DNA of 5,380 nt from Bacteroidota bacterium (GCA_023420435.1 JAEZWE010000194.1:1-5380), one strand, 5' to 3'. Shown: positions 1 to 5,380, numbered from the stretch's first letter. The notes: generated by a model not told the origin, from the sequence alone. Made by a program: numbers and translations.

Positions 1-51
1 CGTTTTCCTGATTTTATAAAAGGAATTTGGGAAACGCTGAATAAAGTCTAA
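1..51 (+). CDS. 3' end of an unidentified gene
   Basis: Reading frame 1 is open from the window edge for 16 codons, giving RFPDFIKGIWETLNKV, and then stops with TAA at 49-51. The stop runs straight into the A-tract of a hairpin terminator, which is what the end of a real rightward gene would look like. The tail is too short to assign to a family and shows no recognisable motif. The gene converges on icmF, with the two stop codons about 57 bases apart. The call rests on the position of the stop and terminator, so it could be a chance open frame. Confidence 0.45.
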   Translation, partial: RFPDFIKGIWETLNKV

Positions 52-84
52 AAAAAATCTCCCGAAATTTTCAGGAGTTTTTTT
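51..84. terminator. Bidirectional hairpin terminator between convergent genes
   Basis: CTCC (59-62) pairs with GGAG (74-77). After a C.A mismatch the stem continues with GAA (64-66) against TTC (70-72), around a 3-base loop. Seven A's (51-57) precede the stem and seven T's (78-84) follow it. The T run gives a U-tract on the plus strand, and the A run gives one on the minus strand, so either transcript would end in a hairpin plus U-tract. It lies 25 bases beyond the icmF stop and directly after the stop of the partial gene at the left edge. Confidence 0.75.
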
Positions 85-108
85 AATAAATGGATGTCGA
101 ACTTCAAC

Positions 109-3100
109 CTACATATTTCTTCGATACTTTCCACCCACTTCAAACAAAGCATTGGTAATTTGACCAAGCGAACAATATTTCACCGCATCCATCATTACCG
201 CAAATAAATTTTGTTGATTTACCGCAGCATCTTGCAGTTTTTCCAACCACTCATCTCTTTTATCTTCGTTCGATTTTTGGAAATTTTCCAAGTTTGAAAT
301 TTGGGCTTGTTTTTCTTCTTCGGTGGAACGGATGACTTCTCCCGGAGTTACCGTTGGAGAACCGTCTTTTCCAAGGAAGGTATTTACCCCGATAATCGGA
401 TATTCTCCCGTATGTTTCAACCATTCATAATGCATCGATTCTTCCTGAATTTTTGAGCGTTGATACATCGTTTCCATCGCTCCCAAAACACCCCCTCTTT
501 CTGTAATTCGGTCAAATTCTTGATACACCGCTTCTTCCACCAAATCCGTCAATTCTTCAATAATAAAGGAACCTTGCAACGGATTTTCGTTTTTCGCCAA
601 ACCTAATTCTTTGTTGATAATTAACTGAATAGCCATCGCTCTTCTAACCGATTGTTCGGTTGGTGTTGTAATCGCTTCATCATACGCATTGGTGTGAAGC
701 GAGTTACAGTTGTCGTAAATCGCATACAACGCTTGAAGTGTCGTTCTAATATCATTAAAATCAATTTCTTGCGCATGAAGCGAACGTCCAGAAGTTTGAA
801 TGTGGTATTTCAACATTTGGGAGCGTTCATTTGCGTGATATTTTTCGCGCATTGCTTTTGCCCAAATTCTTCTTGCAACACGTCCAATTACAGCGTATTC
901 AGGATCAATTCCGTTGGAGAAAAAGAAGGATAAATTCGGTGCAAAATCGTTGATGTCCATTCCTCTCGACAAATAATATTCGACATACGTGAAACCATTT
1001 GCTAAAGTAAATGCCAACTGCGAAATCGGATTCGCACCCGCTTCTGCAATGTGATAACCGGAAATGGAAACCGAATAGAAGTTTCTTACTTTATTTTCAA
1101 TAAAATATTGTTGGACGTCGCCCATTAATCTCAACGCAAATTCCGTTGAGAAAATACACGTGTTTTGCGCCTGATCTTCTTTCAAAATATCAGCTTGAAC
1201 CGTTCCACGAACCGTTGCGATAGTTTCGGCTTTTATTTTTTCGTAGGTTTCTGCATCAATAATTTCATCACCAGTAATACCTAATAATTGTAAACCTAAA
1301 CCATCATTGGAAGGCGGAAGTTCGCCGTTGTAAGAGGGTCTTTTCAAACCTTTATCGTCGAATTTTTGTTTTAAAACATCTTCAATTTTATTTTGAAGTC
1401 CATTTTCAGCGATGTATTTTTCTACATTTTGATCGATGGCTGCATTCATGAAAAACGCCAACAACATTGGAGCGGGACCATTAATCGTCATCGAGACCGA
1501 CGTCAATGCATTAATCAAATCAAAACCAGAATACAATTTTTTGGCATCGTCTAAAGTGGCAATCGAAACTCCGGCGTTGCCAATTTTTCCATAAATATCG
1601 GGCGGAAAAGCAGGATCTTGACCGTATAAAGTCACGGAATCAAAAGCCGTTGAAAGCCTTTTTGCAGGCATTTCAGCAGAAACGTAATGGAATCTTCGGT
1701 TGGTTCTTTCCGGTCCGCCTTCTCCAGCAAACATTCTCGTTGGATCTTCTCCTGTTCTTTTGAAAGGGTAGATTCCGGCAGTGTACGGAAATTGTCCGGG
1801 AACATTTTCCTGTCCTTTCCATCGGATTAAATCGCCCCAATCTTGAAATTTTGGAAGCGCAATTTTTGGAATTTTGAGGTGCGACAAACTTTCGGATTTC
1901 GTTTCTACCTTAATTTCTTTTCCACGAACGAGATACGTGAACGTGTCTTCTTTCATTTCTTCCTTGAAATGTTTCCAACCTTGCAAAAATAAACGGTTTT
2001 CTTCCGACAAATCTTTTTTGGTTTTCAAAAACACTTTTTCCAATTTATCAGTGGTATGTTCATCGTCTTCAATTAACGCTTTTGCGCCGTCAACCAAATA
2101 CATCTTTTTTGCAACCAAAGCTTGTTCTTCAACCGATTTGTCGTACTCTTTGTTGTTTTCAACAATTTCAGAAAGATAACGGACTCTTTTCGGCGGAATT
2201 ACGGTTGAATCTTCGGAAACGTTTTGCTCAACGTATTCGTTTAAACCAATTTCAGAATATTTTTCGTTAACTTTTTTAATTAATTCATTATAAATTTCCG
2301 TTGTTCCCCAATCGTTGAACTGACTTGCTTTTGTTGAGAAAACTGGCATTTCTTCCAAAGATTTTTCAAATAAAACATGGTTTCTTTGGTATTGTTTTCG
2401 GACGGCTTGAAGCGCATCTAAAGCACCTCTTTTGTCAGATTTATTTAAAGCAATTAAATCGGCATAATCCAACATGTCAATTTTTTCCAATTGTGTTGAA
2501 GCCCCATATTCAGGCGTCATGACGTACATCGAAACGTCTGCGATTTCTGTAATTTCGGAACCGGATTGTCCAATTCCCGAAGTTTCTAAAATAATGACAT
2601 CGGGTTTTGCTAATTTCAAAATATTTAAAGCGGAATGAATGTAAGGCGAAACCGAAACGTTGTTTTCACGAGTCGCCATCGAACGCATGTAAACTCTTTT
2701 ATCGTTGATGGAATTCATCCGAATTCTGTCGCCCAAAAGTGCACCACCTGTTTTCTTTTTGGAAGGATCAACAGAAATAATGGCAATTTTTTTCTCCGGA
2801 TTGGAGCGTAAAAATCTGCGTACAATTTCGTCGGTTAGAGAGGATTTTCCTGCGCCTCCTGTTCCTGTAATTCCAATAATCGGGATGTTGGAGTTTTTTG
2901 ATTTTTCTTCAATGGCTTTTACCAAATCTTCCTTTTCGTCAGAGAAATTTTCCACTGCTGAAATGACTTGTGCTATCGATTTTGAATCTTCAAATTTAAT
3001 TTTATCCAAATCTGAAATTTCTACATTTTTTCCAGTCGCAAAATCCGATTTTTGAACTAAATCATCGATCATTCCCTGCAAACCGAGTTCCCTACCATCA

Positions 3101-3471
3101 TCAGGAGAATAAATACGATCGATTCCGTAATCCATTAAATCTTTAATTTCTTCCGGTAAAATAACACCACCACCACCGCCAAAAATCTTGATTTGCGGAG
3201 CACCTTTTTCCCGCAGAAGGTCATAAATATATTTAAAATATTCGTTGTGGCCGCCCTGATATGAAGTTAATGCAATGGCATTTGCATCTTCCTGAATTGC
3301 AGTATTTACCACTTCTTCCGCAGATTTGTCGTGACCAAGATGGATGACTTCGCAACCCGTTCCTTGGATGACGCGTCGCATAATATTAATTGCCGCATCG
3401 TGTCCATCGAAAAGCGACGCTGCAGTTACGATTCTTACTTTGTTTTGAGGCTCGTATTTTTGAGTTTCCAT
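109..3471 (-). CDS. icmF: Fused isobutyryl-CoA mutase IcmF (B12 domain, G-protein chaperone and mutase in one chain)
   Basis: IcmF interconverts isobutyryl-CoA and n-butyryl-CoA by a radical carbon-skeleton rearrangement using adenosylcobalamin; it is cytosolic and links branched-chain and straight-chain acyl-CoA pools. Three parts are visible. Residues 11-140 are a B12-binding domain with the cobalt-ligand motif D22-G-H24, SYQGG (70-74) and a G98-G102 run. Residues 197-400 are a MeaI-type GTPase with Walker A GTGGAGKS (203-210), ETSG (296-299) and NKSD (343-346); it loads and protects the cofactor. Residues 530-1120 are the TIM-barrel mutase. F581 and Q769 align with Tyr89 and Arg207 of Propionibacterium methylmalonyl-CoA mutase, and this Phe/Gln pair marks isobutyryl-CoA enzymes; Y806-H807 match Tyr243-His244. 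The chain is complete, with family-typical length and the family-like C-terminus GGKYRRNM. The ATG at 3469-3471 lies just before the conserved VRIVTAASLFDGHDAA block. No Shine-Dalgarno site or cobalamin riboswitch is seen upstream. Databases may label it simply a methylmalonyl-CoA mutase family protein. Confidence 0.93.
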   Translation of the reverse strand: METQKYEPQNKVRIVTAASLFDGHDAAINIMRRVIQGTGCEVIHLGHDKSAEEVVNTAIQEDANAIALTSYQGGHNEYFKYIYDLLREKGAPQIKIFGGGGGVILPEEIKDLMDYGIDRIYSPDDGRELGLQGMIDDLVQKSDFATGKNVEISDLDKIKFEDSKSIAQVISAVENFSDEKEDLVKAIEEKSKNSNIPIIGITGTGGAGKSSLTDEIVRRFLRSNPEKKIAIISVDPSKKKTGGALLGDRIRMNSINDKRVYMRSMATRENNVSVSPYIHSALNILKLAKPDVIILETSGIGQSGSEITEIADVSMYVMTPEYGASTQLEKIDMLDYADLIALNKSDKRGALDALQAVRKQYQRNHVLFEKSLEEMPVFSTKASQFNDWGTTEIYNELIKKVNEKYSEIGLNEYVEQNVSEDSTVIPPKRVRYLSEIVENNKEYDKSVEEQALVAKKMYLVDGAKALIEDDEHTTDKLEKVFLKTKKDLSEENRLFLQGWKHFKEEMKEDTFTYLVRGKEIKVETKSESLSHLKIPKIALPKFQDWGDLIRWKGQENVPGQFPYTAGIYPFKRTGEDPTRMFAGEGGPERTNRRFHYVSAEMPAKRLSTAFDSVTLYGQDPAFPPDIYGKIGNAGVSIATLDDAKKLYSGFDLINALTSVSMTINGPAPMLLAFFMNAAIDQNVEKYIAENGLQNKIEDVLKQKFDDKGLKRPSYNGELPPSNDGLGLQLLGITGDEIIDAETYEKIKAETIATVRGTVQADILKEDQAQNTCIFSTEFALRLMGDVQQYFIENKVRNFYSVSISGYHIAEAGANPISQLAFTLANGFTYVEYYLSRGMDINDFAPNLSFFFSNGIDPEYAVIGRVARRIWAKAMREKYHANERSQMLKYHIQTSGRSLHAQEIDFNDIRTTLQALYAIYDNCNSLHTNAYDEAITTPTEQSVRRAMAIQLIINKELGLAKNENPLQGSFIIEELTDLVEEAVYQEFDRITERGGVLGAMETMYQRSKIQEESMHYEWLKHTGEYPIIGVNTFLGKDGSPTVTPGEVIRSTEEEKQAQISNLENFQKSNEDKRDEWLEKLQDAAVNQQNLFAVMMDAVKYCSLGQITNALFEVGGKYRRNM

Positions 3472-3500
3472 AAAGAAATTTAGAAATAATGTGAATTTTT

Positions 3501-3508
3501 CAAAGATA
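3501..3508 (-). promoter_or_regulatory. Candidate -7 promoter element for icmF
   Basis: The minus strand reads TATCTTTG, an exact match to the Bacteroidota consensus TAnnTTTG. Transcription would start near 3494, leaving a leader of roughly 20-25 bases before the icmF ATG. No TTG is present at the usual -33 distance; that position is filled by the heptamer array at 3514-3548. The match is short and could be chance in AT-rich DNA. Confidence 0.45.
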
Positions 3509-3513
3509 TGAAA

Positions 3514-3548
3514 AGAAGTTGGAAGCGGGAAGTGAGAAGTGTGATGTG
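3514..3548. repeat. Degenerate 7-base tandem array (5 units, RGAAGYG-like)
   Basis: Read in steps of seven from 3514 the sequence is AGAAGTT, GGAAGCG, GGAAGTG, AGAAGTG, TGATGTG. The first four units differ from a consensus RGAAGYG by at most one base, and the fifth has decayed further. The array sits in the divergent intergenic region, between the icmF -7 box and the next gene's -7 box. It differs in unit sequence from the two heptamer arrays after rpsI but shares their period. Confidence 0.65.
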
Positions 3549-3582
3549 TTGGTTTTGTTTTTTCTTTTGATTTAATTCTTGT

Positions 3583-3590
3583 TATTTTTG
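3583..3590 (+). promoter_or_regulatory. Candidate -7 promoter element for the small membrane protein gene
   Basis: TATTTTTG matches TAnnTTTG exactly and ends 14 bases before the ATG at 3605, implying a very short or nearly absent leader. The nearest upstream TTTG (3554-3557) is 25 bases away, somewhat longer than the usual spacing. The region is T-rich, so a chance match is quite possible. Confidence 0.35.
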
Positions 3591-3604
3591 TCGAAATTTA
3601 TCTC

Positions 3605-3937
3605 ATGTTAAAATCAATTCTATACTTATTAATAGGAACCGGTGTTAGCTTTCTGCTTAATTATTTATTTATAGGAAGCCAAGGTTGGGAAATTGATTTG
3701 TACAATGCTTTCGCATTCGGTCTAGGCTGGGGTTTAGCCTATTTTGTAGATCAACCACAATGGTCTTTACCCAAAAAAATGGGTATTTCATTGATAGGAA
3801 TTGCGCTTCTTTTAGGAATCGGACTTTCACTTTTTAATTTTGAAATTGCGGTTCCTTCCATTATAAAATTTTCAACCATTTTTGTTGTTTATTATCTTTT
3901 CGCAAGTTTTAGAAATTCAAAATCTTTGAGGAATTAG
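3605..3937 (+). CDS. Small four-helix integral membrane protein, function unknown
   Basis: This encodes 110 residues with no family I can name. Four hydrophobic segments are visible at about 4-23, 33-48, 59-78 and 84-102. Positive charges (K3, K57-K58, and R103/K106/R109) fall where the positive-inside rule would place both termini and the middle loop in the cytoplasm. The second helix carries a small-residue-rich stretch, FGLGWGLAYF (38-47), and the inter-helix loop has DQPQW (49-53). There is no signal peptidase site, lipobox or catalytic motif. The ATG at 3605 is the only start preceding the first helix and lies just after a candidate -7 box. The gene is transcribed away from icmF, and 154 bases separate it from the best rplM start, with a separate promoter between them. 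A functional tie to either neighbour is not supported. Confidence 0.75.
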   Translation: MLKSILYLLIGTGVSFLLNYLFIGSQGWEIDLYNAFAFGLGWGLAYFVDQPQWSLPKKMGISLIGIALLLGIGLSLFNFEIAVPSIIKFSTIFVVYYLFASFRNSKSLRN

Positions 3938-4038
3938 GGTTAGTTTCTAAGTTTAAATTAGCAAATTCTCTCAAAAACAAGGCAATTACAATAATTTTAA
4001 ATTCTTGTAGAATGTTTTCCCATTTCGAAAAAAAGTGA

Positions 4039-4046
4039 TACCTTTG
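4039..4046 (+). promoter_or_regulatory. -7 promoter element of the rplM-rpsI(-rpsB) operon
   Basis: TACCTTTG is an exact match to the Bacteroidota TAnnTTTG element, located where the ribosomal operon needs a promoter. Transcription would start near 4051-4054, giving a leader of about 40 bases before the GTG at 4092. No clear TTG lies 17-23 bases upstream; T4015-T4018 in TGTTTTC is the closest approximation. The promoter position argues against any translation start at 4035. Confidence 0.7.
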
Positions 4047-4069
4047 CACACCCTTATTGGGAAAATTAT

Positions 4070-4083
4070 GTTTAACCGTAAAC
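4070..4083 (+). promoter_or_regulatory. Small hairpin in the rplM leader next to the start codon
   Basis: GTTTA (4070-4074) and TAAAC (4079-4083) form a perfect 5-base-pair stem closing an ACCG loop, 8 bases before the GTG start at 4092. L13 autoregulates its operon in Escherichia coli, so a structured leader is plausible. This stem is short and AT-rich, however, and may mean nothing. No known L13 leader class is recognised here. Confidence 0.25.
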
Positions 4084-4091
4084 GAAAAAGT

Positions 4092-4547
4092 GTGAATACA
4101 TTAAGTTACAAAACCGTTTCAGCTAACAAAGCTACCGCTAATAAAGAATGGGTTGTGGTAGATGCTGAAGGACAACCGTTAGGAAGATTAGCTTCCCAGG
4201 TTGCAAAGATTTTGAGAGGAAAGCACAAAACGAACTTTACACCGCACGTAGATTGTGGAGATAACGTAATCGTTTTGAATGCTGGAAAGATTACTCTTTC
4301 AGGAAACAAATGGGCTGACAAGACTTATATCTGGCATACTGGTTATCCAGGTGGACAGAAGTCTCAGACAGCTGAAGAGCTATTGAAAAAAGATCCAATG
4401 AAAGTTTTGGAAAAATCTGTAAAAGGTATGCTTCCTAAAAACAGATTGGGTGCTGCTATTTTCAAAAACCTTTATTTATATGAAGGAACTGAACATAAGC
4501 ACGAAGCTCAACAGCCAAAAACTATTAATGTTAACGAAATTAAATAA
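4092..4547 (+). CDS. rplM: 50S ribosomal protein L13 (uL13)
   Basis: L13 binds 23S rRNA early in assembly of the large ribosomal subunit. The frame encodes the typical L13 core: NKEWVVVDAEGQPLGRLAS, then KHKTNFTPHVDCGDNVIVLN, the WHTGYPGG segment, and the signature VKGMLPKNRLG at residues 110-120. I choose GTG at 4092 as start, giving 151 residues beginning (M)NTLSYKTVSANK, the usual flavobacterial length and N-terminus. The frame is open back to an ATG at 4035, but that codon lies upstream of or within the promoter -7 box. An ATG at 4068 would add eight residues (MFNRKRKS) that do not look like L13. No Shine-Dalgarno site is present, as is normal in this phylum. The gene is first in the operon and ends 5 bases before rpsI. 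Confidence 0.96.
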   Translation: MNTLSYKTVSANKATANKEWVVVDAEGQPLGRLASQVAKILRGKHKTNFTPHVDCGDNVIVLNAGKITLSGNKWADKTYIWHTGYPGGQKSQTAEELLKKDPMKVLEKSVKGMLPKNRLGAAIFKNLYLYEGTEHKHEAQQPKTINVNEIK

Positions 4548-4552
4548 TTAAT

Positions 4553-4939
4553 ATGTCAACAGTTCATAAAATTGGAAGAAGAAAAACTTCAGTAGCAAGA
4601 GTTTACGTAAAACCAGGTTCTGGTAATATTACAGTAAACGGTAAAGATGCTAAAGAATACTTCTCAACAGATGTTATGGTTTACAAATTAAACCAACCTT
4701 TCCTTTTAACTGAAACAACAGGACAATATGATGTTACTGTGAATGTTTTCGGTGGAGGTAATACAGGACAAGCAGAAGCTATCAGATTAGGCGTTTCCAG
4801 AGCGCTTTGCGAAATTAATGCTGAATTCAGATTGGCTCTTAAACCACACGGTTTGCTTACAAGAGATGCAAGAATGGTGGAAAGAAAGAAACCAGGTCAG
4901 AAAAAAGCAAGAAAGAGATTCCAATTCTCAAAACGTTAA
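4553..4939 (+). CDS. rpsI: 30S ribosomal protein S9 (uS9)
   Basis: S9 sits in the head of the small ribosomal subunit; its C-terminal tail reaches the P site and its last residues touch the anticodon stem-loop of the P-site tRNA. The 128-residue product has the normal length. It shows the start HKIGRRKTSVARVY (5-18), the family signature GGGNTGQAEAIRLGVSRAL (67-85), the basic segment DARMVERKKPGQKKARKRFQ (105-124), and the invariant end FSKR. The ATG at 4553 follows the rplM stop by 5 bases, so the two are translated from one message, the conserved L13-S9 pairing. There is no terminator after it before rpsB, so read-through into rpsB is likely. Confidence 0.98.
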   Translation: MSTVHKIGRRKTSVARVYVKPGSGNITVNGKDAKEYFSTDVMVYKLNQPFLLTETTGQYDVTVNVFGGGNTGQAEAIRLGVSRALCEINAEFRLALKPHGLLTRDARMVERKKPGQKKARKRFQFSKR

Positions 4940-4946
4940 TTCAACA

Positions 4947-4977
4947 GATTCGAGATTCGAGACACGAGATTCGAGAC
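4947..4977 (+). repeat. 7-base tandem array, unit GATTCGA (4.4 copies)
   Basis: In exact 7-base register from 4947 the units are GATTCGA, GATTCGA, GACACGA, GATTCGA and a partial GAC. Three units are identical and one differs at two positions. The array begins 8 bases after the rpsI stop codon. It is followed after 9 bases by a second heptamer array with which it is imperfectly complementary. Confidence 0.8.
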
Positions 4978-5010
4978 TTTCAAAAATCTTGGTTCTTGGC
5001 TCTTGGTTCT
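4953..5010 (+). promoter_or_regulatory. Predicted long RNA hairpin formed by the two heptamer arrays
   Basis: Bases 4953-4976 can pair with 4987-5010 around a 10-base loop (CTTTCAAAAA). By hand, 20 of 24 positions pair, five of them as G.U wobbles, with mismatches once per heptamer. An alternative register, 4946-4969 against 4987-5010, also gives 20 of 24. Because of the wobbles, the hairpin is good only in the rightward transcript; the other strand would have A.C mismatches instead. No U-tract follows, so it is not an intrinsic terminator. It could affect mRNA stability or processing between rpsI and rpsB, but that role is inference. Confidence 0.4.
4987..5010 (+). repeat. 7-base tandem array, unit TCTTGGT (3.4 copies)
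   Basis: From 4987 the units are TCTTGGT, TCTTGGC, TCTTGGT and a partial TCT, differing at only one base. Period and copy number are close to those of the GATTCGA array just upstream, but the sequence is different, being T/G-rich rather than A/G-rich. The two together look like a single composite intergenic element spanning 4947-5010. Confidence 0.8.
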
Positions 5011-5035
5011 ATTATCTAATCAAAAAAATGCCCCG

Positions 5036-5107
5036 TTTAGTTTAGCATCCAAACTTTTCTCCCATCTAAAGAAAAGTTGATTGCAAAAAAGCGGAACGTA
5101 AACTAAA
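5036..5107 (+). promoter_or_regulatory. Candidate structured mRNA leader of rpsB (possible S2 autoregulatory element)
   Basis: An outer 9-base-pair stem pairs TTTAGTTTA (5036-5044) with TAAACTAAA (5099-5107) perfectly. Directly inside, GC-ATC (5045-5049) pairs with GAT-T-GC (5079-5084) with one bulged T. After a 2-base CA bulge, a perfect 9-base-pair hairpin forms between AACTTTTCT (5052-5060) and AGAAAAGTT (5070-5078), with loop CCCATCTAA. The only long unpaired internal segment is 5085-5098 on the 3' side (six A's then GCGGAACG), a natural candidate protein-binding bulge. The structure ends 14 bases before the rpsB ATG. S2 represses its own operon in other bacteria, so autoregulation is plausible. 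I cannot assign it to a named RNA family. Confidence 0.55.
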
Positions 5108-5121
5108 AACAAAAAAGAGAC

Positions 5122-5380
5122 ATGGCTAAAGCAAATGTTAAAGACCTTTTAGAGGCAGGTGTACACTTCGGTCACATGACCAGAAAGTGGAATCCAAATA
5201 TAGCTCCATACATTTTCATGGAGAAAAACGGTATTCACATCGTAGATTTACATAAAACAGCAGTAAAATTGGATGAAGCTTGTAACGCTTTGGAAAAAAT
5301 TACTTCTGCAGGTAAAAAAGTTCTTTTCGTAGCCACTAAAAAGCAAGCGAAAGAAGTTGTTGCAAAACACGCTTCTGAAC
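5122..5380 (+). CDS. rpsB: 30S ribosomal protein S2 (uS2), 5' part
   Basis: S2 is a late-binding small-subunit protein on the solvent side, at the junction of head and body, and is needed for S1 association. The first 86 codons are present and the gene continues past the window. The N-terminus MAKANVKDLLEAGVHFGHMT carries the family motif GVHFGH (13-18), followed by RKWNPNIAPYIFMEKNGIHIVDLHKT and KKVLFVATKKQAKEVV, all standard for S2. The ATG at 5122 gives the normal N-terminus; it is preceded by A-rich sequence (AAAAAAGAGAC) rather than a clear Shine-Dalgarno site. The gene follows rpsI in the Bacteroidota order, in which tsf would normally come next. No convincing promoter is seen in the 182-base gap, so it is probably expressed by read-through. 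Confidence 0.97.
   Translation, partial: MAKANVKDLLEAGVHFGHMTRKWNPNIAPYIFMEKNGIHIVDLHKTAVKLDEACNALEKITSAGKKVLFVATKKQAKEVVAKHASE

Noticed and set aside
652..933. Rightward open frame of 93 codons
   Set aside because: It lies antisense within icmF, shows no family resemblance, and the opposite strand encodes conserved mutase residues throughout.
1874..2522. Three overlapping rightward open frames (1874-2179, 2082-2270, 2325-2522)
   Set aside because: All are antisense to the icmF linker and GTPase region, have low-complexity Ser/Phe/Leu-rich products, and have no initiation context.
2705..3055. Rightward open frame of 116 codons
   Set aside because: It is antisense to the GTPase domain of icmF; its product mirrors Walker A codons and resembles no protein.
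3472..3604. Possible cobalamin riboswitch upstream of the B12-dependent icmF
   Set aside because: The gap is only 133 bases, much of it repeat, and I see no B12-box-like sequence or extended stem structure. The implied icmF leader is about 20-25 bases.
3938..4038. Terminator or gene in the AT-rich stretch after the membrane protein gene
   Set aside because: It holds only short AT-rich self-complementarity (for example CTAA/TTAG near 3949-3960) with no U-tract, and no open frame of note.
4106..4321. Leftward open frame inside rplM
   Set aside because: It is the antisense shadow of a highly conserved ribosomal protein gene.
4818..5045. Rightward open frame overlapping the rpsI end and the heptamer arrays
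   Set aside because: It is an out-of-frame reading of the rpsI C-terminus that continues into repeats; the product is not protein-like.
5052..5090. Intrinsic terminator between rpsI and rpsB
   Set aside because: The 9-base-pair hairpin at 5052-5078 is followed by TTGC or GATTGC and then A's, not a U-tract, so it fits a leader structure better.
1..5380. Undescribed multi-gene system (defence, mobile or biosynthetic)
   Set aside because: The identifiable genes are a metabolic mutase and ribosomal proteins, with no transposase, integrase, nuclease, toxin or CRISPR-like array. The unusual content is limited to non-coding repeats and leader structure.

Overview
The window reads as chromosomal DNA from a Bacteroidota bacterium of class Flavobacteriia, probably close to Chryseobacterium or Kaistella. 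This rests on AT-rich coding sequence, starts without Shine-Dalgarno sites, several matches to the Bacteroidota -7 promoter element TAnnTTTG, and the gene order rplM-rpsI-rpsB. The genus is inference from overall character, not from a search.

Left part (1-3471): the last 16 codons of an unidentified rightward gene end at 51. A compact hairpin with A/T tracts on both sides (51-84) can terminate that gene and also the large leftward gene. The leftward gene (109-3471) encodes an intact 1120-residue IcmF. This is a one-chain adenosylcobalamin-dependent acyl-CoA mutase carrying its own G-protein chaperone, and its active-site residues are those of isobutyryl-CoA mutase rather than methylmalonyl-CoA mutase.

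Middle (3472-4091): a 133-base divergent region holds two candidate -7 boxes facing away from each other, with a degenerate 7-base tandem array between them. A small four-helix membrane protein of unknown function (3605-3937) follows, and then the rplM promoter region.

Right part (4092-5380): a ribosomal protein operon. rplM (L13, best start GTG at 4092) and rpsI (S9) are 5 bases apart. rpsB (S2) follows after 182 bases and runs off the window. The rpsI-rpsB gap contains two further heptamer arrays that can fold on each other as a long G.U-rich RNA hairpin, and then a well-formed two-stem structure that is a good candidate for an S2 autoregulatory leader.

No mobile element, CRISPR array, tRNA or defence system is visible. 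The genes are ordinary. The non-coding material is less ordinary: three 7-base-period arrays with different units, and the structured rpsB leader. No gene-free stretch exceeds 182 bases.
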